Source: Loxodes magnus
Taxonomy: Eukaryota > Ciliophora > Karyorelictea > Loxodida > Loxodidae
Direction of reading: 5' to 3'
DNA length: 64,000 bases
Assembly: GCA_946699065.1 (NCBI GenBank)
Contig: CAMPDV010000017.1
Span: forward strand, 372,001-436,000
Shown: piece after piece, positions 27,548-39,944 of the stretch
How positions within the stretch are numbered: position 1 is the stretch's first letter
Layout of the letters: every line of letters begins with the position of its first letter
Made by a program: the position numbers and the translations under genes
The notes under the pieces: model-generated
The model's database searches: none
What the model was told of the DNA's origin: nothing
The model's input: the letters and a program-made list of their open reading frames with translations, nothing else

Positions 27548-29352
27548 ATTTAAAAAAAACAAAAATACGCAATAAATTTCAGTATTTTAAACTAACTTAA
27601 ATTTCGTTTACTTCCTATTTTCATTCCCTTAATGATAGTTTAATTTAAACACATATTAAAAAGCTTTAGAAAGATTATCTGAAAAAGCGTAAAGAATCAT
27701 ATTCATCAATAAAGAGAGAGATAATAAATCTCATGCTCGGATAGCTATAATTGAGAAAGAACTAAAAGAGCTAAATGTTTAGGTAACAACTTAATAAAAC
27801 TCTATTATAGTGAAAATTTAAAGCCCTAGCATTCTATGATTGCATAGCAAATTAATTATTTAGTTTAAAATAAAAATAATAAAGAGCATTTTTTATTTAA
27901 AGCTAAACTTGATTATTAGCCTTATTATATACGAAATAAATGTAAAAGTTTAGGTAAAATAGATAGATTAGACTTATGCTTGGGATTAAAATATGATCTT
28001 AATTTTTTTTCCTCTAACTAAACCTTAATTAATTTCATAACTATTTTCAATGATATAAATGATTAAATATATTAGATAACCATAAGATTTAACCATATAA
28101 ATCATAATCAAATCCTATTTTATCTCATTTATTTAGAAATTTTAATTTTAATCTTAGTATTTTTAGATTGCTTCTTACATAAGCTATCTCTTAAATTTCA
28201 TCAGAGATTCTAATCTTTGAATTTTATTCCAGTTCTGTATTATGATTATTTAAAATGCATATCTATAGTGCTAAAAACTAGCCTCTTTAAATATTTGTAT
28301 ACTCTTAATGTTTAAGTTTTTGAAGCCAACTAAAGCAATTTTTTGATATTGCCTAAATTTCTTTTATTTTAACTCTTAAATCAACATTTATTAAGCGCAA
28401 AACTTTTCAGAGTCACTAAATAAAGTTTCATTATCTTATATATCTAAATCTTTGATAGTCAGATAATTCAAATTCATATTTCTACTTAGAGTAAGATATT
28501 CTGAGCAAATTTACTAATGATCAATAACTTATTTTCATTTGATTAGTTTTCTAATTTACTAATATTCTTTCTATTATTGAAAATATTAACTTTTTAAATT
28601 AATCAATCGTTTGAGGTTATACTAGTACCCAGTTTTACACTTCATTAGAAACCTCAAATTTTATAATTATATTTATATCATACGCCTACATCATATAAAC
28701 ATCAAACTCCATATTTACACATTAAAATATAATATTACTATAATTTTATTTACTTATCTACTAGTATAATAAAAGCATTCTTTTTAAACCACATAATAAC
28801 TTTAATTCATCAAATCGTTTTTATCCTCATATTCATACTTTTAAATATATAAGCTAATCATATAAGCATTACCAGTATTTTATATATTATGTACATTGAT
28901 CTATATTGAAATATAAATACTGAGGTATATAAATTAAAATAAAAGAACAATAATGATAAATAGTTAATAAGTGAATCTAGAAGCTAAAGAGAGGGTATTG
29001 AGTAAAATTTCTACCAAGTATTGTATATTATATGTTGTATAACTAAATATAGATTGAAATTTATAATATTTAGTGCTTTTTTATCAAGATCACAAAGATA
29101 TGCTCAAAATATTTGATAAAGTAATCTATGTAGAAATGAAAACGAATAGTGTAAAATGATTTTGATGATATTATCATAGTGGATAGTAGCAAAATAGAAA
29201 CATACGCAGTAATATTTGATTCTTAATATAGGAATACTTAAATTCCATGATTTACTTAAAATAGATTTAATATTAGTAATTTGTAAGTTTCAGTCAGTAA
29301 GTTAGTATTAACTTAGAATACCATACAAATTATTTTGAAAGAGAACACATTA
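27548..29352. other. intergenic, with a possible very small gene
   Basis: The first 300 bp upstream of SEC61A hold a protein-like plus-strand frame (about 27640-27840): ALERLSEKAQRIIFINKE, then ARIAIIEKELKELNVQVTTQ, ending at UGA 27837. I could not find a convincing start codon, so it is only noted. The remainder is very AT-rich with nothing recognisable. Confidence 0.4.
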
Positions 29353-30075
29353 ATGAATAAATTATAGTATATAAAAAAAATTGAAATCTTCTTGCAAAAT
29401 GTCTCTTCTTAAAAGTCTGCATCTCAATCAAGTTATGATAAGTAAAAAATATTTTAAGAAATCCAAGCTATGTAATTAGAAAATTTTAAACCCCTAAGAA
29501 CAGTATAAGAACTCGAAAGGAAAATCGAATACCTGATGATTATATAATAAGAATAAAAAATTGAAAATAAATAGGCAGGAAATATCAGAAAGGAAGAGCT
29601 ATAAGCAAAATTCAACCAATTAGCAGAGTTAACTGAAAGCATATTCCTCTAAAAAATTTCGATGAATGATCCAATAGATGAAGAACCGCAAACTTCAACA
29701 ATTTATATTCCCTTCGGAAAATTATTTTATACTGATATTGCAAGAGACCTGGACATAAAATACAGAATTGCTTCCAATTTAGACTTAAAGAAAAAAGAAT
29801 AATAGAAAAATAATGAGAAAATATTTTTAGAATCTATTGTACTAAAGAAGGAAAAATTTATAGGAAAAAATAATTCAACTAAACAAAGAAGCTCCACATA
29901 TTTAGCGAGTAGTTAATGAGCTCAATAAGAAATTAATGGAAATTGACCTATAAGAAACCATTAGTAAAAATAAATTAAAAATCTTGAAGATTTATGATAG
30001 ACTTAATCCAAACAAATTGAAGTTACTATTACTTAACAATAAACTATTAATCCGTGGAAAACTAAATAAAGGTGA
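29353..30075 (+). CDS. coiled-coil protein, possibly prefoldin-like
   Basis: The predicted product is 223 residues with two candidate introns, 29839-29863 (25 nt) and 29964-29989 (26 nt). Both are longer than the others here, but together they restore one frame from ATG to UGA 30073. An N-terminal helix (LRTVQELERKIEYLMIIQQ through KEELQAKFNQLAELTESI) is followed by a beta-like segment (EPQTSTIYIPFGKLFYTDIA) and a second coiled coil (EKIIQLNKEAPHIQRVV, NELNKKLMEIDLQ). Coil-strand-coil is the prefoldin-type layout, but no signature residues confirm it. The exact splice sites are uncertain, and other exon choices at the second intron are possible. Confidence 0.55.
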
Positions 30076-31451
30076 CTCCACGTTAATCAATTATAATAAT
30101 TATTATTATTATAGTCACTGCTTAAGATATTTTAACAGTTCTTTATCTAATAAGATGAAGAAGTCCAGGAATATAAATTTGCTTCTTAGTTTCCTAAAAA
30201 TACATCTTCAAATACAATGAAGAAACAAGAATTTTACTATCTAATATACTTAGCAGTATAAAGAGATATCATTATACAAATTTCATTTCTCAGTACTTTA
30301 AATTTTAAACCTTCAAATATATTAGTTCTTATATAGATTCTTATTTTGCAAATTCTATTTAACTACTGATGTATTTTCATATGAGTAGTAATGCTATAAT
30401 ATTTCTTATTTATTTCAAATAATAAAATGATCGCATGTATTTAAATGCTTTTATTCTTCTATGATCTACTACGTAATATCTTGAATTGTCTTTCTTCTAT
30501 TTAATAAATTTCTTATCAAGCTAAATCTTGGAAAATAGGGATACAGCCATTTGACTGAAAATGTTAAAAAATTTTATAGTTTTATTATTAGATATAAAAG
30601 GTAGCTTAGATTAGATGTTTTTCTACTAAGAAAATTAAATGAAGCAAAATTTTAAATAAATAATATTACATGCTTATATATAGAAATATGCTCACCTTTT
30701 ATACAATCATGGTTATTAATATACCTTCCATATATAATATATTCCTAAATTTCAAAGGAGAGTAAAAATTTAAAAATGTGTATTACTTAAAATATAAAAG
30801 AACTATAAGCTTTGAATTCTTTATGCATTAAGAAATTTTAATTTATCAAAGATATGTTAGCCTGCTTCTACTAATTATAGAGAATTTCCTTATGGAACCT
30901 TTCCAAATTTCTATTACTACTTTAGATATTATAAAAAGTTGCATTATGACTCTTTTAGTGCTACCTGAAATAAAAATCCTAGAAGAAAATGCTAAAATAA
31001 AGGTATTTTATCATTGGCTTTCTATTTTATCTTTTAGAATTAAAGTAAAACATTAAGGCTATAATGCATATACATTTATGCTTATCTTCTAAAGCATAAA
31101 AACTAAGTTTATTCAATAAAGTTAGCTGGATTTTAAAGGATAAGATCTATCCTTTTTCTAGAGGAGTTGTCTTTTGAAGAAATATTACGAATCTAGTTTT
31201 TAAGATTTAACTGAAAATAAGCAGTCAATAAGAAAAAATTGGTCTGAACAAAGGCAAGGAAAGTTTTACATTTATTTCAAAGCTTCTAATAACAAACCAT
31301 TCTTGCTGCTAAGTATATGTTCAAAGCTTGTCAATAAATCAATTAGAGTGGCAAATTATTTCTAAAATTTCAGGTTAGATGATTTGAGTAAATTTATGAA
31401 ATTTTCGTTAAGTGTATTTTGAATTTTACTCTCCATATTTATAATTTATAA
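30076..31451. other. intergenic, nothing recognised
   Basis: About 1.4 kb of AT-rich DNA. No gene, RNA or repeat was recognised. Confidence 0.5.
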
Positions 31452-32402
31452 ATGTAAGACGCAACTAAGTTTAAGTTAGCTGGATGGATATTGAATAGTT
31501 ATCCAGTAATCGTGATAGGTTTCTGCTTATTTACTTTACCATTTTTCTCCTTTATGTACGTTGGATTGTCCACTTAGCTTTTGGTCTTAACAACTTTTCA
31601 CTTTCTGCTGCTTTTTTCCTTCTCTCCTTATTTAGTTCTTTGGAGAACTTTAGCTTGGCCCTTAAGAGAGTTTCAGACTACTTTAATGCTATGATTTTTT
31701 ATACTGATTATAAAGATGTGAAAAGTACCTAACACATACGCTGATATTTAAAGCGTAGAATCAATACAACAATTCTACCAGAACAAAAGTAGAGGGATTA
31801 GAAAAAGAATGCTTACAGAAATACCAGAGCAAGTGGCAAAGAATAATATTAAAATAAGGACGCGCTCGGCAAACTGAATAGGATGGACTCATATGAATAT
31901 TCAATGAAATCATAGTAAAAGAGTTGCTTAAAACAAATTAGAAGTATATCACTAACTTACTGGTGCCTTTTGTTTGGTAGGTACTTTAACAGAATACTGA
32001 AAGGATGATAAATTAGTAGCCTTTAATATTTCAAATATTAAGGGTGATGGTTTCAACATTATTATGTATGCTGCTATGGAAGAAGTTAGCAAGATTGGCT
32101 TGTGGTTTTATAATGTTAAACTTAATATAGAAAGAGCTATTAAATGCAAGGTAAAATATGTAAACGGAACTTTTTCAAACCATAAACCTGAGGCAAAAAA
32201 GAATGCAGGACTTTCTATTTGCGTAGATTTAGATATAAACGAGTAAACCTATGGTGGAAATTTATGGAAATTTACTAAAAATGTTCCGAGCAACTGTCTA
32301 GATGTTGACTCTTGCATTCCAAAAATAAGAGAAGAAAAAGTGAAAAAAGAATGAAAGAAAAACGAACTAAAAATATTATTTAGAATAGTTATTATAAAAT
32401 GA
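31452..32402 (+). CDS. membrane-anchored protein of unknown function
   Basis: An intron-free frame of about 316 residues. Residues 1-90 hold three hydrophobic helices (YPVIVIGFCLFTLPFFSFMYV, LVLTTFHFLLLFSFSPYLVL, TTLMLWFFILIIKM). The rest is soluble, probably an alpha/beta domain, with RSANWIGWTHMNIQWNH, LTEYWKDDKLVAFNISNI, GFNIIMYAAMEEVSKIGLWF and a Cys pair (CLDVDSC) near the end. UGA occurs in frame at 32352 and at 32400; the first could be Trp or the stop. No family is recognised. A decayed second copy lies at 45835-47110, showing that the locus has been duplicated, which supports its reality as a gene. Confidence 0.7.
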
Positions 32403-34399
32403 TTTTAGAGCTAAGCAGTTTATTTATTTAAATATATGAAGCTCAGTTATTACTACATTATTCATATATGTAGTTAATGCTATACAGTAGAATAAATTGT
32501 TTCATTCAAAGATTAATAGAATATCAGCTTACGATTCTTTCTAAATATTGAGTAATCTAAGGTTTCTCATAGCTTTTGTTTCTCTATTAAATAATTCAAA
32601 CTTTTTGAAATTTATTCCTAGCTTATACAATATTTTTCCATTCCTTTTAAAATATCTCAGTTCTATGTCTTAATACTTATCTTATACTCCATCCTTGAAT
32701 CGAAAAATTTTCAAAAAATTTGTAATTTTTCTAATTTTTTAAACGATTCTTTAATATATGCAACATTAACGATATATTGAGAAGGTATGACAATATAAAC
32801 GTTATAGGTTAGATTTTTAAAGTTTAGATTTACTAAATTTGAATATAAGAGAAATAATTTCGATCATAAGCATGTTTAACATTAGTGACAATATATAAGT
32901 ATTATTTTAGGTTAAGTTTATATGTGAAAATCTTATAGAAAGTAAGAAAAGTACATTATGGAACTAAGCTTTCAAATCTTTAAAAGAAGTAGATTATTTT
33001 AAATTTATGAACATGCTTCTTCTTAGAGTCTATATTCTTTTAGTAAATATGCTTGATTTTAATTTTTAACTTTCTAATATTCAAGGAAAAATATGGATTT
33101 TTAGCACTATGATACTTGTAGTTAATTTAGTTAAATAGCGATTATTAACTATATTTAAAATAAAGGAAGGATATATTATATTCTTATATTAAGATGATTA
33201 AAGAATATGGCAGTTACTATATAACTTAAATGATAATAAAGGTCGTATACACAATGAATCTAGAAGAATATATACTTCAATATTATTTCTCTTTATTTTC
33301 AAATCATAGTTTAAAATTATGCATTACGCATGAAAATAAGCTTTTATATAATTAAAAAGAAATAAGTAAGTTATATCATCATATCTTAAATAGGAAATAC
33401 ACTATTTACTTTAATCATTCACTCAATTTATGTAGAAATTGTTTATTATGGATATATACTTTAAGTAAGTCTATTATCATTTGAAGGATATAAATGTAAG
33501 TAAAATAAATATATCTATTTTAATACCCAGTAAAATTGAGATTAAGTTTTAATTCTATCCATTGTGATTTTAGGGTATAAAGATTTAAATAATAAAGGTA
33601 AATATTAAAGTTAAAAGTGGAGTTAGACTTAATTTATTTAGTCTAATCATCTCAAAAATATGACGTATTTATTTAGTTATTAGATATAAAAGGTAAACTA
33701 TAAAGATAATTCTATAAACTATTAAAATATTAGAAGAAGATAGGTCTATCAAACGAATAGAAGCACAAGTAAATACTCCAAATGCGTTACAAAACTCTTG
33801 CATATAAACTATTTTATATAATAGTCATAATTAAATGTAAATGCAGCATGATATAATATTTTAAAAGTTGGTATTAGGAATAATATTTGGATTAAATAAA
33901 ATAAAACGTTAAAGTGTTTTATGTATTTGAATTAATTTCTAGTAGAATTTCGTAAAATTAAATCCAAAGAAAACTAAATTTTTCATTAATAAAACTGAAA
34001 ATCATATGCTGCAATGATGTTTTCTTTTCTGACTTCGCTTCTCCATTTAAATTTTCTACTAACAATTCATAATCAAGAAAATAGATATTCAATATTTAAC
34101 TAAATAATTTTTAAACGACTATATAATTAGTTAATAAGTTTGAATAACCCGTCTAGAACTTCGTATATTTAAACGTCGAAATGGACCTTTCACAGCCCCT
34201 TTTAACACTAAAACTATTTATCTACTTTCAACTTCCAATTTTAAATTTTTCATTATTTTTGAATTTCTACACTCCTTGAATTTTTATTTCATTTATTCTT
34301 TTTATGTTTCCATCCATATAATTATCTAAAATCTCATTATTTTAGAGTGTCAATCTGGAAACTATTTAAAATAAATTGCTTTATCTGCAACACTTTTCA
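32403..34399. other. long AT-rich intergenic region
   Basis: Nothing recognisable was found across 2 kb. Short frames are open by chance. Confidence 0.5.
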
Positions 34400-35237
34400 T
34401 CATTCTTGACTTTCTAATTAATTTATCTTCACTAAGATCTTCCCAGTTTCTTTGATTTATTATTCTTATTATTTCAACAGATACTTCACATCATTTTCTT
34501 CTGTAAATATCTCCATGTTAGTTGCAATAGAGCCTCTAGATTTTTCTTATTTGCTATATCAAATTTTTTATTGAAATTCTAAAATTTTTAGCAATTCTTG
34601 TGCAAATGTCACTTACTCTAACAATAGTAGACCTCTTCCTATCTTATCTGATTAGATTATCGATTTATAACCTCTTTTTATTCTATCCTCATTTAATTTG
34701 CCAGATTAATTATGTTTATACTAATATTCTTTTGCTTAATAAATTCAACTCTTGCTTTATAAGATATCTCAAAGCCTTGCTGTTTCTTACCTATTTTAAG
34801 TTTAAATGTTCCAATATGTTTGGAGATCCCTTTTCTAATTAATGATTCTAATCTTTAAGTTATCTTGGTCAAGTTGCAATAAGTTTATTAATTCTTAACT
34901 TTCCTACTTAAGCACTTTAATCTCGTCTTGGAGATTGGATATTTCAAATAATAACTGTTAAATATTGATTTCCTTTTTAATTATATTTGATGGGGATACT
35001 TTTCCTGTTATTATACTTTACTCCTTTCTTTTTATTATTTTAGGAGGTGTTTATTAAAATTATTTGGTTCTTTATTAGTTTTATAAGTGGGGAGAAGAAA
35101 GCTCTTATTATTTTTTCTAAGTCTGCTTTTCTCTAAAGCTTTTTTCTCTTCTTTTCTCAAGAAAAACCCGACAACAATATTTTAGACTCCATTTTAACTT
35201 TTTTACCTCTACCTTTGTTTAGTATAAGTGCTTTCAT
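34400..35237 (-). CDS. coiled-coil protein, unknown
   Basis: Minus-strand gene of about 266 residues after removal of two introns, 35187-35206 (20 nt) and 35005-35021 (17 nt). The spliced length is an exact multiple of three and ends at a tandem UGA-UGA (34402-34397). The product starts MKALILNKGR and is basic at first (EKKALEKSRLRKNNKS). It then forms a coiled coil (LQDEIKVLKQESQELINLL, QEYQYKH region, LLLLEQVTFAQELLKILEF). A third, 15-nt intron-like sequence would be in frame whether or not it is spliced. No family is recognised. The frame choice rests on composition and on the fit of intron phases. Confidence 0.55.
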
Positions 35238-36201
35238 TTTTATATTATGCTTATCACTTTTTTACTTAATTCTTCTTTCTCTATACTTTTTCTTAAAAAT
35301 TAGATATGTTAGTTCTTGTCTATCTATTTTACACTTTTGCAGATCTTTTATTATTCCTTTAATATATTTTACCTATTCTCATTTTTTTAATTGATAATTT
35401 AAATTTAAAGAATTAAAATAGTTGTTCAATAATCGAATAGAAAAATGAAACCATATTTTAATAATGTGATTAAATGAAATAAAATCTAAGTAAATGAAAA
35501 GAGAAAACTTGCAATCTTTCAGAGAGAATAAGAGAACTCATGACGTATATTGAATAAATGAATTTAGCTTATTCTAAAAATCATTTTAGCAATTTTATTA
35601 AATTTAAGATCTCTTTCCTAACTTCTATGTTTTCTTCAAAGTTATAATTGAATATCACGAGATTTTTATACTCTTTTTCAATTATCTATACTTTTTTACT
35701 TGAAATCACAATAAAAAGCGTTAGATACTCTACTTAAATTATTTCTTCATTAATCTAAAATTGTTATACTTTTAATTATATGGAAATATTCTAAAATATT
35801 ATATTATTTTTTCATTTCTTTTATCTTATTATTTTTCTTGTTTTTCTTTAAAAAAATAGTTTACTTTTTTGATTATTTTTATTTATTAGATGCACTTATG
35901 CAGTACATATTTTTGACACAAAAGCATAAATTAAATTAACGAAAAGGGGATAAATCCTCATTTATATATCTTAATTAATGAGAAAATATTTTTCAGTGCC
36001 AATTCGGTTATTAAACGTGATTATAATCCTAGAGGATGAAATAAATAAATTAAAAATAAATAAGATAAATATATATAATTCTTCATTAAATACTAATTAT
36101 ACTAATAAAGCTTTACTATTTATTAGCATTATTCAAATTAAAAATTAAAAACATTTAATATTAATAATAATATTAATTTCTAGTTTTCCGTTTTAGGGAT
36201 T
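35238..36201. other. AT-rich intergenic region
   Basis: No gene or repeat was recognised. It forms the left edge of the repeat-rich half of the window. Confidence 0.5.
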
Positions 36202-37122
36202 TCAAGCCCCGTCAGGAGGACAGCAGTTCATGCTCCCTGCTGTTAAATATAAATGTTTGGGACGTCCGATTATAGCGGGATTGGGAACTCGGGTTTCTCC
36301 GGGTTTTCCTTCCTTTTACTTGATGTGGTTCCATCTTGATCTTGTATATTGAACCATCCGGGTTGCAATACATTCTTTTCATTCTTGCTTCTTCTTTTTT
36401 TTCTTTTGTTGTTCTTTTATCCAAAAGTTTCTTTATTTCTATTAGAATTTCTAACACTTCTGATAAAAATGTCATACACTTCCACAGCAGAAACATTTCT
36501 TTTTTATTTTGAATTATTTTCCTTGATTTGTTTGCTCTTTCTAGGCTTCGATTTCCATTTGTATGGCTCCATTTTCGCTTTACTCTTTCTTAAAAGTTTT
36601 CAATTTCTCTTATACTTTTCCGAGTCTGTTATCCAGTTCAGTCTGTTTCTAAAGCTAATTTTAGGATTCGTTAGTCTGCCTTTGTGAGATATGCCAAAAG
36701 GCGTTAAGATCTCTTTTCTAGGACATAAGTCTTGACTCAATTCCTTCTGCTAGGTCTAGCTTTGCCATCAGCATATCATTGTCCTTCTTCAATCTCTTGA
36801 CCTCTTCCTGGAGGTTCAGTACCACTTTGATGAGCTACTCCATGCTCATCTGGCCAGAAGAGTTGAACTCTGATATCTCCTGGTGGAGAACAGACTTCAT
36901 CTGTTTCCTCGGTTTCTCGCTTGAGGTTGGAGTTTCTGTGTGTATATTCTTCAAGGTTGGCTTTCGTTCGTTTTGTTAGATTCCAAGTTGTTAGTTCAGT
37001 GTTGGTTAAGGTTGTGATAGAGAAGATTGTTAAGATTATTAAGACTTGGTTTCTTGCTTCCTCTCTTCCTTTTTGGCTTAGGAAGAGGTTGTATAAAAGC
37101 CTGACTTGAAACCTTCAACCAT
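36202..37122 (-). CDS. retroelement gag-like ORF1 with zinc knuckle
   Basis: An intact minus-strand frame of 306 residues from ATG 37122 to UGA 36204. The N-terminus MVEGFKSGFYTTSS matches the ORF1 start of the LINE in this window (MVSFKKGFYTTSS). A K/E/Q/S-rich linker follows, then a coiled coil (MEQLIKVVLNLQEEVKRLKK, LMAKLDLAEGIESRL, LDNRLGKVQEKLKTFKKEQ). A CCHC knuckle (CFCCGSVWHFYQKC, C-x2-C-x4-H-x4-C, its Trp a UGA) and a basic tail complete it. Coiled coil plus knuckle is the usual layout of an RNA-binding ORF1 of a non-LTR element. No reverse transcriptase follows, so this is an orphan ORF1 or a 3'-shortened copy. GC content is higher than in its surroundings. The 5' end lies 8 bp from the left boundary of the duplicated block. 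Confidence 0.8.
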
Positions 37123-37371
37123 TTTTTTCAATTTAAGAATCAAAATAATTAAATTAAATTAACTTTATACCTTAAAATAAATAATAGATTGAATAGTATA
37201 GTAATAATTAAATTTTTTCTTAGCTATGCAGCTTATTAATATCTTAGGACATTAAATTAATTAAATGAATTAAATGAATTAAAGTAAATTAAACTATTAA
37301 TGCTTTATCAAAATTAGAGAAATAAGTATAAAAGGCTTAATTTAATTTATTATTTTCTTATTTTTTATAAT

Positions 37372-38889
37372 ATGGAGATAGCGTAGGAAGGCAATCTTTT
37401 ATGTGATCTCTGTAAAAAGGATTTCAATATTAGTAGTAACTTACCTAAATTACTAGATTGTGGAAATAATCTTTGTCTTCAATGTTGCTATTTATATCAA
37501 TATACAAACTAAGTTATGTGTCCTATTGATTTCTATATGTTCTATGGATAAGTTGAATAGCTAAAAACAAATCCCATTATTTTGCATAAAATAACAACTA
37601 GAATAAAAAATAAAGAAAATTAAGCTTAATTATAGACATAATTTACTTAGCTCTTATAAAGAATAAAATAAAACTAAAATATTAAAACTATAACAGTCTA
37701 AGAAGAAATTAGTGCTAATAACCAGTTATAAGCAAGTAAAGAAGTATTAAATAAAACAATCCATAACAAAAAATTAACATTTATAAGTTACTTTGCATAG
37801 AAAATCTAAGAATATTCTAATAGCAAAATTACTTTATCTATAAACTTATAAAATCAATTTAAAGATAAAGAAAACTTTAGCAGATATAATATTTCATAAT
37901 TATGGAATTTTTATAAGTAAGTACAAAGCTAGATGTCTAAGATGTAAGTAAATAGTAAGTTTTAATGAGAAAGAGTAATAAGATAGTAATTATGAGATTT
38001 TAAAAAAGTAGAAATGCTGATGATTATACGTGTAAATACCTAAGGATAAAGGAAAGAAATAAGATATTAAAATATTAAATAAATTTAGCAAGAAAGTAGA
38101 ATAAAGTAGGAGCCAATAATGGAATAGAAGTAGATTTAAAAAATAAAAACAGTAGAAGAACATTATTTAGAAACAGTAAATACGTAAAATAAAGATTGAG
38201 AACTATATGATTTGTTTATTTTAAGATAAGATTTAGAAGAAAATATAAACTAAGGAGATTATTTAACTGATCAGTTATTTATGTTAATTTATTTTTATTT
38301 CACTAGTGATTGAGAGTCAAAAGAAGCTATTGAAAATAAAGCATAGATAGATTAAATGTAGAGAGATTAGGTATAATTTCCATCTCATATAGTGGAATTA
38401 GAGTTAAGCAAAGATACTTCTGAAAATGAAACATGATAGCCAAAAGGATAAAAATGTTTTTTAACTTTTAAAGTAAATAAAGAATGTCATCTTTATGGCT
38501 TAGGTTTTCGTCCTACTAATTAATAAGGCAAAGAAGCTTTTTTAACTTAAATTTAATTATATAAAGAAAAATCGGCAAAAAATTTGAATTCCAGTAATTT
38601 AATTTTAAATCTTAACGAAACAAAAAGAATTACTTATAAAAATAAAATGAACTGAAGTGTCCATATATTTGAAAAAGATATTGCAAACATAATTCCTTAA
38701 TAGTAATACACTTTAGCCATCACAATTTAAGGAGATAATTTATGATGTGGTAACAAAGAAACTTTCTATTCAACTGCTAGTGAAAAAGGCTTAACTATAT
38801 GAACTTTTCCAACTGAGGATTGCATAGATAATAACTAATCATTTTATAAGTAAGGTCCACTTGTTGATATAATTTTTAGATTAATATGA
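37372..38889 (+). CDS. RING-like plus PHR-domain protein, copy A
   Basis: An intron-free frame of 505 residues ends at UGA 38887. The N-terminus is a RING-like zinc finger: LLCDLCKKDF, LLDCGNNLCLQCC, then MCPIDF. The usual zinc-binding His of the CGHxxC motif is Asn here and the last Cys is Asp, so one site may be weak. The middle is K/Q/N-rich with coiled-coil character. The C-terminal 150 residues form a PHR domain as in MYCBP2/PHR1 and BTBD proteins: FLTFKVNKECHLYGLGFRPT, NLWCGNKETFYSTASEKGLT, IWTFPTEDC, and a closing GPLVDIIFRLI. A RING-PHR protein is expected to act as an E3 ligase or its adaptor; that is inference. It sits upstream of the LINE and is carried with it in both copies. Confidence 0.82.
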
Positions 38890-39944
38890 AGATTGGGAAA
38901 GATAATTAACATTTAATTTTATCTTAAAACTAAAATATAAACAATATAATTTATTCATTCTTTTATTTATTAAATTACATAAAGAGTAAAGTATTTAAGC
39001 AAACTTTTTTAAATAGACACAGGAATAAAATTAAATATATCAATGAAAATTAAGGATATACACATCAAGTTCTTTCATATATCATAATTATTAAAATTAA
39101 TTTTAATAATATTAGTCAATAATATTGCTTAATTAATTTAAAAAAGATGGAAAGAAGGTTATTTAAAATATTTTAAAATTAATTATTTTATAATTATAAG
39201 CAAAATAAAAAGAAACACTTCTTCTAATTTAAATTAATTTTTCAGATATATTTATATTAATTTAATTAATAGTAATATAAAATTAAATTAACTGAGATAT
39301 CTGAATTAAATATTGATTATAATATGCATTTAACTTTTAAGAAGCAGAAATAATATAACCATCTTATTCATAAAAAATGTTTATTTCATTTAAAATTTTA
39401 TAAATTTAGATAATTTATTTTTTATTATTATATTTTTCTTTGAAACAAACAAAAACCCACAGTAATTCTTTTTCACTTCCATATCAATATATATAAAATA
39501 TCTAAAATTACACAATAAAAATGCCTATTTATTATAATTTTGTTAAATACTCCTAAGCTATATTTCTTGATAAACTAAAAAGTAAAATTATAAAATGCTA
39601 TAAAATAAAAATAAATAATAGTTTTGATTTCTTGTTTTAAGATTTTAATTTTTATCTATAAATGATTTCTTATAAAATCTAGATAATTATATATAAAATA
39701 TTTTAAAATTTATATTTTATTTTTAATTTTATATGTTTAGTTTGTAATTTATCAAAATATGAATAAAGTTTTTAATTAAAAAATAATTTAATGAATATTG
39801 TTTATTTTTTATTGTTAATATTGGTATAAAATATACTTAAACTTATTTATTTATTTATATAATCTATTTTCACATGATTTAGGTCTTTCTTAAACGTTTA
39901 TTTTGAAACTGAGAGTGTGAATTTATTATTATATATATTAAAAA
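38890..39944. other. very AT-rich spacer between RING-PHR gene and LINE
   Basis: About 1 kb of A/T-dominated sequence, repeated in copy B. It may hold the LINE 5' untranslated region and promoter. No motif was recognised. Confidence 0.45.

Noticed and set aside
36349-37109. Plus-strand hydrophobic frames in the 36-kb element
   Set aside because: They are antisense to the 306-residue zinc-knuckle ORF1 and consist of reversed Lys/Glu codons.
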